54,240 nt of DNA from the NCBI RefSeq assembly GCF_000767165.1, contig NZ_AXCZ01000003.1, forward strand, positions 1 through 54,240, in the 5' to 3' direction. Of this stretch, positions 25,248 to 36,100 are shown in pieces (positions within the stretch are counted from its first letter, which is position 1; every line of letters begins with the position of its first letter). The DNA is from Cellulomonas bogoriensis 69B4 = DSM 16987 (GTDB lineage Bacteria > Actinomycetota > Actinomycetes > Actinomycetales > Cellulomonadaceae). The notes beneath the pieces were generated by a model. That model searched no databases, was not told the DNA's origin, and saw nothing but the letters and a program-made list of their open reading frames with translations. Made by a program: the position numbers and the translations under genes.

Positions 25248-28151
25248 ATGCCCGTGACGGCGAGGCTGACGGACTACCAAGCGAAGTACTACGCCAACGA
25301 GTTGCAGCGGAGCTACACCAATGATCACGTCGGAAAGCTCGCCGGTCTGCTGTTCGACGCACAGGTGGAACCGAAGCCACACCAGATCGATGCTGCTCTC
25401 TTCGCGTTGCAGACACCGTTCCTGCCGGGCGTGATCCTCGCTGACGAGGTCGGGCTCGGCAAGACGATCGAGGCAGGCATCGTCATCTCGCAGTACTGGG
25501 CCGAACGCCGCCGGAGCATATTGATCGTCGCCCCGTCGAGTCTGCGGCAGCAGTGGAAGCAAGAGCTCTACGAGAAGTTCCTGATTCCCTCGTCAATCGT
25601 CGATCCGAGGTCGAAAGATGAGTTGCTCAGCCAGGTTGGTCACCGCTCATCACAAGTCTTGATCTGCTCCTACGAGTTCGCGCTCCGCCATGAGGCATCC
25701 CTCCTCCGGCCGTGGGACCTCGTGGTCGCAGACGAAGCGCACCGCTTGCGCAACCACTGGACCGGCCGGACGAAAGCTGCCGCGGCGCTGGCGCACATCG
25801 TGCAGGGTTCCCACAAGACGGTCCTGCTGACGGCGACGCCTCTGCAGAACAGGCTTGAGGAGCTGTACGGGCTCGTGTCGATCTTTGACCCGAGCTACTT
25901 CCACTCGCTCGCGGCGTTCCGGGAGCGGTACGTGAAGCACCGCGACCTCGCTGGTGACGACCTGGTCGAGCGTGTCGCCGCGATTTCGAAGCGGACGCTG
26001 CGGCGTGATGCGGACAAGTACATCCACTTCACCAAACGGCTGCCCCTGACGATCGAGTTCACCCCGTCTCCCGATGAGGTACGCCTCTACAACCTAGTGA
26101 GTGACTACCTGCAGCGCGAGGAGCTGTTCGCGTTCACCGGGAGTCAGCGCCAACTCTCAGCCCTGATCATCCGGAAGCGCCTTGGCTCCTCCACGCACGC
26201 GGTGGCCAGTACCTTGGAGAACATCGCGAACCGTCTCGCAGACGAGGCTGCTGGCGGGCGGCTCCGGGAGGGTCGGGTTGGTCTTGTCGCAGCGGATCTC
26301 GCCGTCGACGATGAGATCACCAGCGACGAGCTCGAAGAAGCCGAAGAGCTCGAGGCAGCGAACCCGCGCTGCCGCGACGCCGCGTCCACGCTGGACGACT
26401 CGCGCCTGGTGGCGATGCGCGCCGAGGTGGCCGAGCTGCGTGAGTACGCTGCCCTCGCCCGTTCGATCCGCGAGAACCAGAAGGCCGTCAAGCTCGGGGA
26501 AGCGTTGGACCTCGGCTTCGAGCGGCTCCGTGAGCTGGGGGCCTCGGAGAAGGTCATCATCTTCACCGACTCGACGAAGACGCAGGAGTACATCGCCCGG
26601 ACGCTGCGCGACGCCGGACGTGCCGACGGGCTGGTCTTGTTCAACGGGTCCAACAACTCGCCCGAGCAGACCGCGATCTACCAGGCGTGGCTGGAGAAGA
26701 ACAAGGATGGTGACCTCGTCACCGGCATCGCCGCGGTGGACCGCCGCAAATCCCTCGTGGAGTACTTCCGCACCGAGGGCACGATCATGATCGCGACGGA
26801 AGCCGCGGCAGAGGGCATCAACCTGCAGTTCTGCTCGATGCTCGTGAACTACGACCTGCCGTGGAACCCGCAGCGTGTCGAGCAGCGCATCGGACGCGTG
26901 CACCGGTTCGGTCAGAAGCACAACGTCGTCGTGGTGAACTTCGCGAACAAGGGCAACATCGCCGAGCAGCGCATCCTCGAGCTCCTGACGAACAAGTTCC
27001 AGCTGTTCTCGAGCGTGTTCGGCGCGAGCGACGAGGTGCTCGGCTCGATCGAGGACGGTCTCGACTTCGAGAAAACGATCAGCGACATCCTGACCCGGTG
27101 CAAGACTGCGGACGAGCTGGACTCCGCCTTCCGAACACTGGAGGATCAGTACTCGAGCGAAATCTCGCGCGAGATGGCGACTGCGAAGGCGAAGGTGTTC
27201 GACAACCTGGACCCGCACGTGCAGGACCGTCTCAAGGCGTACGACGCGCAGTCAGGCGAGGTGCTCAACAAGTTCGAGCGCCTGCTGCTCGCAGTGACCC
27301 GGCACGAGCTGGCTCCGTTCGCCACGTTCGAAGGGGATGGCCGAACCTTCGTCCTCAACGAGCCGCCCGTCCCGGGTGTGCAGACCGGGCGCTACTACTT
27401 CAAGTCACAGCCGCTCGCCAACGCCCACCAGTATCGGTATGCGAGCACGTTGGCCCAGCACGTCGTCGATGGCGCGAGGAGTCGCGAGACGCCGGCACGA
27501 GAGCTGACCCTCTCACTCGGGCAGTCCCAGCGCGCCAGCAGCGCGGTCCGCGCGCTGGAGGGAGCCCGCGGCGAGCTCACGGTTCAACTCGCGACCTTCC
27601 GGATGAAAGCGCGAGACGAGAACGTCTCGGAGTCGTACATGCTCGCAGGCGCGCTGACCGATGACGGCCGCTGGCTCGATGAGGAGTACGTCGCGGACAT
27701 CCTCGACCTGACCTGTCTCGGTGTCAGTGACGAGCCGTTGGCGATCGATGAGAGCCGCTTCAGGCCGCACCTCGATCTACGCCGGGCGGAGCTCGAGAAG
27801 GAGGTGCAGGGCCGCAACTCCCGCTACTACGACCAGCAGGAGGAGCTGCTCTACCGCAACCAGCAGGACCGCAAGGCCGAGCACGAGAGCAGGATCCGCG
27901 AGTACCGGGCAAGGGAGAAGGAAGCCCGGAGGCTCGCGCGCCAGGCCGACGACCCGATGGAGCAACTGCGTCTCAAGAAGGTCGCTCGGCGTTGGGAGCA
28001 GCGCGCTGAGGAAGCCGACGAGGACTTTCGTGAGACCCGCAGGAAACTCCGAGCCGAGGCCGATACCTATCTTGAACTGATCGAGCAGTCGCTCCAGGGG
28101 ACCCAGCACACTGAGCACCTGTTTACGATCCGTTGGCGGATCGTCACGTAG
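25248..28151 (+). CDS. SNF2/HepA-like DEAD/DEAH helicase of a type III restriction cluster
   Basis: 967 residues. The Swi2/Snf2 ATPase core is complete: Walker A DEVGLGKT (66-73), VAPSSLRQQW, DEAH box VVADEAHRLRN (162-165), LLTATPLQN, motif IV-V region IIFTDSTKTQEYIARTL and motifs V-VI LVNYDLPWNPQRVEQRIGRVHRFGQ. The last third is charged helix and coiled coil (EKEVQGRNSRYYDQQEELLYRNQQDRKAEHESR). Such helicases act as double-strand translocases. It lies 39 bp upstream of the methyltransferase gene, and this helicase-mod-res order recurs in defence islands. ATG 25248 is taken; no good Shine-Dalgarno distinguishes it from nearby starts. Confidence 0.9.
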   Translation: MPVTARLTDYQAKYYANELQRSYTNDHVGKLAGLLFDAQVEPKPHQIDAALFALQTPFLPGVILADEVGLGKTIEAGIVISQYWAERRRSILIVAPSSLRQQWKQELYEKFLIPSSIVDPRSKDELLSQVGHRSSQVLICSYEFALRHEASLLRPWDLVVADEAHRLRNHWTGRTKAAAALAHIVQGSHKTVLLTATPLQNRLEELYGLVSIFDPSYFHSLAAFRERYVKHRDLAGDDLVERVAAISKRTLRRDADKYIHFTKRLPLTIEFTPSPDEVRLYNLVSDYLQREELFAFTGSQRQLSALIIRKRLGSSTHAVASTLENIANRLADEAAGGRLREGRVGLVAADLAVDDEITSDELEEAEELEAANPRCRDAASTLDDSRLVAMRAEVAELREYAALARSIRENQKAVKLGEALDLGFERLRELGASEKVIIFTDSTKTQEYIARTLRDAGRADGLVLFNGSNNSPEQTAIYQAWLEKNKDGDLVTGIAAVDRRKSLVEYFRTEGTIMIATEAAAEGINLQFCSMLVNYDLPWNPQRVEQRIGRVHRFGQKHNVVVVNFANKGNIAEQRILELLTNKFQLFSSVFGASDEVLGSIEDGLDFEKTISDILTRCKTADELDSAFRTLEDQYSSEISREMATAKAKVFDNLDPHVQDRLKAYDAQSGEVLNKFERLLLAVTRHELAPFATFEGDGRTFVLNEPPVPGVQTGRYYFKSQPLANAHQYRYASTLAQHVVDGARSRETPARELTLSLGQSQRASSAVRALEGARGELTVQLATFRMKARDENVSESYMLAGALTDDGRWLDEEYVADILDLTCLGVSDEPLAIDESRFRPHLDLRRAELEKEVQGRNSRYYDQQEELLYRNQQDRKAEHESRIREYRAREKEARRLARQADDPMEQLRLKKVARRWEQRAEEADEDFRETRRKLRAEADTYLELIEQSLQGTQHTEHLFTIRWRIVT

Positions 28152-28190
28152 ACGTCGGGTCGCTCGTGAACCCGAACCAGCGCGAGAAAA

Positions 28191-30131
28191 ATGAAAGTGA
28201 GCCGCGAGATGACCGACGAGATCCACGAGACGCCATCGTCGACCCCGAACTTCCGGACCGAGCTGGCAGCCCAGCTGGCCGACCTGGTTCCCGAGGCCGT
28301 CGCCGACGGCAAAGTGGACGTCGAGAAGCTTAAGGAGTTGCTCGACGGTGATGCGGCCGACTCCAGTGAGCGGTTCGGACTGTTCTGGCCCGGTAAGAAG
28401 CGTGCGCTCCGTGCAGCACAGGAGCCAACCACCGCGACGCTTCGCCCGGACTTCGAGAATTCGAAGGACTGGGACACGACGCAGAACGTCTTCATCGAGG
28501 GCGACAACCTCGAGGTGCTCAAGATCCTCCAGAAGCACTACCATGCGAAGATCAAGATGATCTACATCGACCCTCCATACAACACCGGCAAGGACTTCGT
28601 CTATCCGGACAACTACAAGGAGGGCCTCGAGACCTATCTCGAGTGGACGCGGCAGGTTAATGAGGAGGGCAAGAAGCTCTCGACCAACGCGGAAACCGAG
28701 GGTCGGTACCACTCCAACTGGCTAAACATGATGTATCCGCGGCTCAAGCTCGCGCGGAACCTACTCCGAGACGATGGCGTATTATTTGTCTCCATTGACG
28801 ATAACGAGGTCGCCAACCTGCGCCGGGCCCTCGATGAGATTTTTGGAGAGTCGAACTTCATTGAGAACTACATATGGGAGAGCAGCTTTCGACCCGATAA
28901 TAGCTCGCGGCTCGAGCGCGAGAACGCTCAGCACATTTTGTGTTACGCGCGCAATAAGTCACTCATCTCCGGCCTTGTGGGGGCCCAAAAGGTGACGGAA
29001 GGGCTCCCGTCGCTGACGAAATCGTCTATGAGACCCTCGACCCTGGCTCTTGACCCCGACTGGGTTGAATTCCAGCTCTCCGACGGCAAGTACGAAGCCG
29101 GCCCGCGTCCTTCCGGCTACACGCTCGAGACGGACGTAACCGTCGTTGAGGGCAGGGCTACTGCGCCGTTCCGCCTCACTGGCCGTGTCATATGGTCTCA
29201 GAACTATCTCGAGAAGCAGGTGTCCGAGGGAACCCGCATCGTAATTAAGGGTGAAAGCTTTGTTCCATACTCCCGAAAGGTCACCACGTCCGCACTCGCG
29301 CCGACCACCCTCGTGCCTCGAGATCACGTCGGCGATGTGCTCGCAGGAGCAGCAGAGATCCGCGGCCTGTTTGGCGCGCGCGTGTTCAATCATCCGAAGC
29401 CGACGACCCTCCTCAGCTATCTCATCAACTCCGTGACGAGCGAAGATCCCGATGCGGTTGTGCTCGACTTTTTTGCGGGGTCAGCGAGTACTGCACATGC
29501 AGTTTTGGCGCTAAACGCCTCGGCCAGCAGGAAGTGTCGCTTCATTGTGGTGCAACTGCCCGAGCCAACCCCGCCCGACTCGGTCGCCGCTTCCTGCGGA
29601 TACGACACAATTGCGGAGGTCGCCCGGAAGCGTATTGACCTGGCTGGGGCGGAACTCGTTGGAGCGGTCCACGGTCAAGAGGGCCTGGACGGGACGTTCG
29701 ATGTCGGTTTTCGTGCGTACAAACTCGCCGATAGCAACTTTCCAAAGTGGCGCGTGTCGAGCGACGTCGAGGAGGGCGCACTGCAACAGCACCTGCTCAG
29801 CCTTCGTGACAGCGCGGCGGACGACGCTACTGCGGACGAGCTACTCACCGAGCTGTTGCTCAAGCAGGGCTACTCGTTGACCGAGACCGTCTCGCCCTTC
29901 GAGGTTGGCGGGCTCGACGTGCGGCTGGTCCGTGATCGCGACGGCGACATCGCCGTCATGGCGTACCTGAACGAGCACGTCAAGCCGACACTCGAACAGC
30001 TTCGCGCGCTTGTTGACGAAGCGCCCGCGCGGATCATCGTCCTGGAGGATGCCTTCCAGGGTGACGACGAACTCAAGACCAACGTCGCCCAGCTCTGCAA
30101 GAGCAACGGCATTGAACTCTGGACGGCGTGA
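28191..30131 (+). CDS. mod: Type III-like DNA adenine methyltransferase (Mod)
   Basis: 646 residues. Motif order is beta-class: catalytic motif IV IYIDPPYNTG (DPPY at 127-130) precedes the SAM-binding motif I VVLDFFAGSASTAHAV (about residues 423-438). The segment between them is the target-recognition domain. It modifies adenine at the recognition sites of the adjoining Res nuclease, protecting host DNA. Bases from about 28750 to 29650, covering most of the recognition region, are visibly richer in A and T than the flanks, which suggests domain exchange. The stop overlaps the res start (TGATG at 30129-30133), so translation is coupled. An in-frame ATG at 28209 is an alternative start. Confidence 0.92.
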   Translation: MKVSREMTDEIHETPSSTPNFRTELAAQLADLVPEAVADGKVDVEKLKELLDGDAADSSERFGLFWPGKKRALRAAQEPTTATLRPDFENSKDWDTTQNVFIEGDNLEVLKILQKHYHAKIKMIYIDPPYNTGKDFVYPDNYKEGLETYLEWTRQVNEEGKKLSTNAETEGRYHSNWLNMMYPRLKLARNLLRDDGVLFVSIDDNEVANLRRALDEIFGESNFIENYIWESSFRPDNSSRLERENAQHILCYARNKSLISGLVGAQKVTEGLPSLTKSSMRPSTLALDPDWVEFQLSDGKYEAGPRPSGYTLETDVTVVEGRATAPFRLTGRVIWSQNYLEKQVSEGTRIVIKGESFVPYSRKVTTSALAPTTLVPRDHVGDVLAGAAEIRGLFGARVFNHPKPTTLLSYLINSVTSEDPDAVVLDFFAGSASTAHAVLALNASASRKCRFIVVQLPEPTPPDSVAASCGYDTIAEVARKRIDLAGAELVGAVHGQEGLDGTFDVGFRAYKLADSNFPKWRVSSDVEEGALQQHLLSLRDSAADDATADELLTELLLKQGYSLTETVSPFEVGGLDVRLVRDRDGDIAVMAYLNEHVKPTLEQLRALVDEAPARIIVLEDAFQGDDELKTNVAQLCKSNGIELWTA

Positions 30132-33112
30132 TGGAACGCTCTGAGTTTCAGTTCGACCCTAGTCAGCCGTACCAGCTGGACGCGATCGCGTCCGTGGTCG
30201 ACCTGTTCGACGGGCAGCCCAAGGACGCTGAGAAGCTGGTCATGACCCTCCGCGGAGCCGCAGTCGTGTCCGAGGCGGATCAGGCGGCGTTCGACATCGA
30301 CCTCACCCAGGAGGTCGGTGCCGTCGGCAACAGCCTCGTGCTCGACCGGGACTTGGTCCTTGCGAACCTTCAGCGCGTGCAGGATCGAAGCGGATTGGAG
30401 GTGGCACCGGCACTCGCGGGCGACGCCTTCGACTTCGACATCGAGATGGAGACCGGTACCGGCAAGACCTATGTCTACCTGCGCACGATCTTCGAGCTCG
30501 CGGTCCGTTACAACTTCACGAAGTTCGTGATCCTGGTGCCGAGTGTGGCGATCCGTGAAGGCGTAAGCACGAGCATCCGGCTCATGCGCGAACACTTCGA
30601 GGAGCTCTACAGACCCCGGGGCATTACGTTCGACTCGTCGATCTACAGCGGCAAGAGCCCAGAGGAGGTGCGGTCCTTCGCGACATCGACCAACGTTCAA
30701 ATCCTGATCATGACTATCGACTCGATCCGGGGCGACGCGAACACTCGCATCGTTCATCAGCCGCGCAACCAGCTGAACGGCTTGCGGCCGATCGATTACC
30801 TCAAGGGAACCCGCCCCGTCGTGATCATGGATGAGCCGCAGAATATGGAGTCGCGGCTCTCGCAGTCGGCCGTCGGGGAGCTCGACCCGGTGTTCACCCT
30901 GCGCTATAGCGCAACGCACAAGAAGCAGCGCAACGTCGTCTACCGCCTCGATCCTGTCGACGCTCACGATTTCGGGCTCGTCAAGCAGATCGTCGTCGCT
31001 GAAGTGCAGCAGCAGGGCGCGGATGCGGCGCCGTACGTCAGGCTCGTCGAGGTGCGGCGTGAGCCGTCGTGGTCGGCACGGCTGGAACTCGCCTGCCGCA
31101 AGGCCGACGGGTCGCTCGAGCGTCGCGTCGTGCGCGTCAAGCAGCACCAGGAGCTGTCGGACCCGCGCCTCACGAACAACCCGGTGTACGAGGGCTGGCG
31201 CATCAACGAGATGAGCATCGAGCCGGCTTACGTCGACCTCACCAGGCACGGCTTCCTCTACGAGGGCGAGACGGTCGGCGGGTCGGCCGGCGCGCTCTAC
31301 AAGGAGATGATCCGGGAGACCGTCCGCGAGCACCTCCGCAAAGAGTTGATGCTGCGCACGAAGGGCGTCAAGGTGCTCAGCCTCTTCTTCGTCGACAAGG
31401 TCGTCAGTTACCTGGGCGACGGCACGAGCAATGACGACGCGAGCGGTGACATCGTGCAGTGGTTCGACGAGGTCTTCATCGAGGAGCGTGCAAAGTCTGC
31501 GCGCTACCAGGAGTTGCTGCCGCAGGTGCCGAGCGAACTTCGCCGGGCGTACTTTTCCCAGATCAAGCGTGGCAAGACGACGACCTTCCAGGACTCGTCC
31601 GGCACGACCAAGGCCGATGATGACGCCTACGAGTTGATCATGCAGCAGAAGGAACGGCTGCTGGATGAGAACGAGCCTGTCCGGTTCATCTTCAGCCACT
31701 CCGCCCTACGCGAGGGCTGGGACAACCCTAACGTCTTCCAGATCTGCACGCTGCGGGAGATGGGCGCGGAGACCGAGCGCCGCCAGACGCTCGGGCGCGG
31801 CCTGCGCCTCCCGGTCGCGCGGACCGAGGACGGTTACACCCGGGTCGCTGACCGGGGTATCGCAACGCTGACCGTCGTGGCGAATGAGTCTTACAAGAAG
31901 TTCGCCGACGCGCTCCAGAAGGAGTACAAGGACGCCGGGGTCGAGATCGGCCGGGTGCGCAAGGCCGAGTTCTCGAGGATCCCGCTCCCTAGCGAGGACG
32001 GCGCCCTCACCAACGGTCAGCTCGGCTACCAGCGCTCTGTGCAGATCTGGGAGCACCTCAAGGACAACGGTTTCATCGACGAGCACGGCGTCGTCACTCC
32101 GAAGTTCCAACCGAACCAGCTGGGTTTCGACCTCCACCTGCCGGTCGACTTCGCCTGGGCCGGGCCGGTCATCGTCGAGCTGATCGAGCGCGCGAACATC
32201 GGCACGTACGTCAAGCCCGTCAGCAAGCGGCGTGCGCGCGCGCTCAACAAGCGGCTCTACTCCACTCCCGAGTTCGAAGAGTTCTGGGAGGCGATCAGCA
32301 AGAAGACCACCTACCGCGTGGCGGTGGACCGGAAGCGGCTGATCGAGAACTCCATCCGTGCGATCAAGGAAGCGCCCGCGATCGACCCGTTGCGCGTCCA
32401 GGTCACGCGAGCGGGCGTCAAGGTGCTGCGCGGCGGCGCCAAGGGAGAGGAGCTCGGCACCCGCTCGGCAGACCTCAAGGGGAGCTACGACCTGCCCGAC
32501 GTCATCACCGAACTCCAGGAGGCCACCTCGCTGACCCGCAGGACGATCGTCGACATCCTGATCGGCAGTGAGCGGCTGGCTGAGTTCATCAGCAACCCGA
32601 ACGACTTCATCGCGATGGCCAAGCGCGCGCTACAAAGCGAGCTGGCCAAGGCGGTAGTCGACGGCATCCAGTACGAGCGGATCGCTGGCTCGGTCTACGA
32701 GCTTCGCGAGCTGCAGAAGGACGGTGAGGCGGAGAAGGAGCGCTTCCTCGACCAGATGTATGAGGTCCAGAACACCCAGAAGACCGACTTCGACCATGTT
32801 GTGTTCGACTCTGACGTGGAGCGACAGTTCGCTGAGCTTCTCGACTCTCGCGAGGACGTCAAGCTCTTCATGAAGCTCCCCGCCAAGTTCAGGATCGACA
32901 CGCCGGTCGGGCCGTACAACCCCGACTGGGCGATCATCAAGCAGCAGGACGGGGAGGAGCGCGTCTACATGATTCGCGAGACGAAGAGCACCCTCGACTA
33001 CTCGAGGCTGCGCCCCACGGAGGTCGCCAAGATCAAGGCGGCAGAGCGTCACTTCCAGGCGATCGGGCTCGTCGACTACGCCAGGTCCGCACCAGGCGCG
33101 TGGCGCCTATGA
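30131..33112 (+). CDS. res: Type III-like restriction subunit (Res), DEAD helicase with nuclease
   Basis: 993 residues. SF2 helicase motifs: Walker A METGTGKTYVYLRTI (near 104-118), motif II VVIMDEPQNME (DEPQ instead of DEAD/H, common in Res), motif III-like LRYSATHK, and motif VI ETERRQTLGRGLRLPV. The C-terminal PD-(D/E)xK nuclease is NPDWAII (near 930) followed by YMIRETKST (near 948), giving Asp and ExK catalytic residues. It partners Mod to translocate on and cut unmodified DNA. Its ATG shares the A of the mod stop codon. Length and motif set are complete, so the enzyme should be active. Confidence 0.92.
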   Translation: MERSEFQFDPSQPYQLDAIASVVDLFDGQPKDAEKLVMTLRGAAVVSEADQAAFDIDLTQEVGAVGNSLVLDRDLVLANLQRVQDRSGLEVAPALAGDAFDFDIEMETGTGKTYVYLRTIFELAVRYNFTKFVILVPSVAIREGVSTSIRLMREHFEELYRPRGITFDSSIYSGKSPEEVRSFATSTNVQILIMTIDSIRGDANTRIVHQPRNQLNGLRPIDYLKGTRPVVIMDEPQNMESRLSQSAVGELDPVFTLRYSATHKKQRNVVYRLDPVDAHDFGLVKQIVVAEVQQQGADAAPYVRLVEVRREPSWSARLELACRKADGSLERRVVRVKQHQELSDPRLTNNPVYEGWRINEMSIEPAYVDLTRHGFLYEGETVGGSAGALYKEMIRETVREHLRKELMLRTKGVKVLSLFFVDKVVSYLGDGTSNDDASGDIVQWFDEVFIEERAKSARYQELLPQVPSELRRAYFSQIKRGKTTTFQDSSGTTKADDDAYELIMQQKERLLDENEPVRFIFSHSALREGWDNPNVFQICTLREMGAETERRQTLGRGLRLPVARTEDGYTRVADRGIATLTVVANESYKKFADALQKEYKDAGVEIGRVRKAEFSRIPLPSEDGALTNGQLGYQRSVQIWEHLKDNGFIDEHGVVTPKFQPNQLGFDLHLPVDFAWAGPVIVELIERANIGTYVKPVSKRRARALNKRLYSTPEFEEFWEAISKKTTYRVAVDRKRLIENSIRAIKEAPAIDPLRVQVTRAGVKVLRGGAKGEELGTRSADLKGSYDLPDVITELQEATSLTRRTIVDILIGSERLAEFISNPNDFIAMAKRALQSELAKAVVDGIQYERIAGSVYELRELQKDGEAEKERFLDQMYEVQNTQKTDFDHVVFDSDVERQFAELLDSREDVKLFMKLPAKFRIDTPVGPYNPDWAIIKQQDGEERVYMIRETKSTLDYSRLRPTEVAKIKAAERHFQAIGLVDYARSAPGAWRL

Positions 33113-33192
33113 CCCAGTGGTCTGGAGCGATAGTCGCTCGGTCTCGGCGACGGCTGGCTCAAGATCCAGCTACGTAGGCCGATACCAAGGGC

Positions 33193-36100
33193 ATGCTCGT
33201 GTCCCCTGAGGGAGTCATCCACAGCTCGTCCGACCTGACCAGGGCTGCGAACTGCGAATACTCGGTCCTCCGGGAGCTGGACAGGAAGCTCGGCCGGGTC
33301 GCTCAGGCGGACCGTGCCGCTGACGCGATGATGGCGCGCACCGCTGAGTTGGGTGCCGCCCACGAGGAGCGGCTCCTTGCGCGATACCTCGCAGAGGTCG
33401 GGCCGTGGGACGAAGCGACAGGCCGCGGTGTCTACGTGGTCGAGCGGCCCAGCGGTTCGTCCTACCTGAGAGCCCTTCCCGCGAAGCACACCGAGACCGT
33501 CGATGCCCTTCGGGCTGGGGCGGACGTCGTGGTCCAGGGAGGCTTCTTCGACGGTTCGTTCCACGGGTGGGCGGACTTCATCGTCCGTCAGCCCGACGGC
33601 AGCTACCTCGTGCAGGACACCAAGCTCGCCCGCACGGCACGGACGACGGCGGTGCTCCAGCTCGCGGCCTACGCAGACCAGCTCGAGCGCGCCGGGGTCG
33701 CTGTCCACCCGAGAGCGCAGCTCGTCCTCGGGGACGACTCCGTCTCGGAGCACTCGCTCACCGACGTGATCCCGCTGTACCTGCACCGTCGGGCGCGCCT
33801 CGAGGCGGTCCTCGCCGCGCACCTCGCCGGTGACGCCCCGGCGGAATGGGACGACGGGGTCCACAGTGCCTGTGGTCGCTGCGACGACTGCGCTGAGGAG
33901 GTCGCGGCACGGCGGGACGTGCTCCTGGTCGCCGGCCTGAGCGTCGTCCAGCGGGATCGTCTCCGCGACGCGGGCATCACGACGATCGAGCAGCTCGCGG
34001 CGTCGCAGGGGACCGTCGCCAGGATCGGGGGCCGGACCCTGGATCGCCTCCGGGCCCAGGCAAGGCTCCAGGTCATGCAGCCCATCGCTGAGGACGGGGC
34101 GGCACCCGCGGTCAGCTACGAGGTGTTCGATGCGGGGTCTCTCGCGCACCTGCCCGTCCCGGACGGCGCGGACATGTTCTTCGACTTCGAGGGTGACCCG
34201 CTCTGGAACGACGGCAACCCCCGGGACTGGGGCCTGGAGTACCTGTTCGGGTGGGTCGACGTAGCGTCGGGTGCCGCCACCCCGCGGTTCACCGCGTTGT
34301 GGGCGCACACCCGTCAGGAGGAGAAGGCCGCCCTCGAGGAGTTCATCGACCACGTGACGGCCAGGCGCGCAGCCAACCCGGGGATGCACGTCTACCACTA
34401 TGCGGCGTACGAGCAGACGGCCCTCAAGCGCCTCGTCGGTCGGCACGGAACCCGCGAGGAGGAGCTCGACGAGCTGCTGCGAGCCGGGGTCCTTGTCGAC
34501 CTCTACCCGGTGGTCCGCGGATCGGTCCGGGTGTCCCAACCGTCCTACTCGATCAAGAAGCTCGAGCCCCTGTACATGGGGGACGAGCTTCGCACCGGCC
34601 TCGACAACGCGGCCGACTCGATCACCGAGTACGCCCGCGCCTGCGCCGACAGGGATGCGGGCGCAACCCAGGCAGCGGATGCACTCCTCGACGACATCGC
34701 CCAGTACAACGAGTACGACTGCGTCTCCACCCTGCGGCTGCGTGACTGGCTCGTGGACCGCGCAGCCGAGCACGGGGTCAGTCCCGCCGGGGTGAGGCGT
34801 GCTGAGCGCTCCGAGAAGCCGAAGACGGAGAGACAACGGGCCAACCAGGAGCGGCAGAAGGCAGCCGCCGCGGAGGCTGATGCCTCGGTCCGCACCCTCC
34901 TCGAGTACGCCGCGACAGCACCCGACGCGGACGCGGTGGCGGCACGGCTGCTCGCCGCCGCCGTCGACTACCACCGGCGCGAGGACAAGCCCTACTGGTG
35001 GGCGCACTTCCACAGGCTCTCGAACCCGGACGAGGAGTGGCCGGACTCCCGTTCGTGCTTCCGTGTCGACGGGACAGCCGAGGAGACGTCCGGGTGGGCG
35101 CGCGAGAACGGCCGCCAGGCGTGGCGGCGGACCCTGCGGATGCGAGGGGCCCTGGAGCCCGGGAGCGAGATCCGAGTGGGGGCCACCGTGCTGCCCTACT
35201 ACCGGGACACGCTGCCGTCGGTCGCGCAGCAGCCCGAGGGATGCCCGAACGGCTGGAACCCGTGCGGCGCAACGGTGCTGGAGGTCGGCGTCGAGGGTGA
35301 CCTTGACGTCCTCGTCATCTCCGAGAGCGCAGGCAGGACGACCGAACCCCCGGACGACTTCCACCACCTGCCCTTCGCCCTGGGCCCGGGTGAACCCGTC
35401 CGAGCCGGCACGCTCGTCGAGGCGATCCGCGGGGTTGCTGCCGGCGCGGCGGCACGTCTGCCCGTGCTCCCCACGGCGGCTGTGGTCGACATCCTGCGGC
35501 GGGTCCCCCCTCGCCTCCGCGACGGCCGCACCCTGAACGACCTTGAGCTCGACCGGGACCAGCCGATCGACGCGATCATCACGGCGCTCGACGCGATGGC
35601 CGACTCCTACCTGGCCGTCCAAGGCCCGCCCGGCACCGGCAAGACGTACACCGCCACGCACGTGATCGCGCGACTCATCGAGCGAGGGTGGCGCATCGGG
35701 GTCGTGGCCCAGTCCCACGCCGTGGTGGAGAACGTGCTGCACGGCGTCCTCACCCGTGGGGTCGCACCCGAGCGGGTCGGGAAGAAGAGGAAGGACGACG
35801 GCCCAGACGCGCCACCCGTGCCGTGGACCGAGGTCGAGTCAGCGGCGCTCGCCGCCTTCGGCTCGGACGACGCCGGGGGCTACGTCATCGGCGGCACCGC
35901 CTGGGACTTCGTCGGTGACCGTGTCCCAGACCCGCGGTACGACCTCCTCGTCATCGACGAAGCCGGCCAGTTCTCCCTCGCCAACACCATCGCCGTCAGC
36001 GCATCGGCAGACCGTCTGCTGCTTCTCGGGGACCCGCAGCAGCTCCCCCAGGTGAGCCAGGGCAACCACCCTGAGCCCGTGGACCACGCGGCCCTCGGCT

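Noticed and set aside
29870-31699. 609-residue minus-strand frame opposite res
   Set aside because: Mirror of the Res coding sequence; no domain is recognisable, while Res motifs are complete on the plus strand.
33076-35742. 888-residue minus-strand frame
   Set aside because: Longest shadow in the window; rich in Val/Arg/Gly/Asp and lacking motifs, opposite the intact nuclease/helicase.
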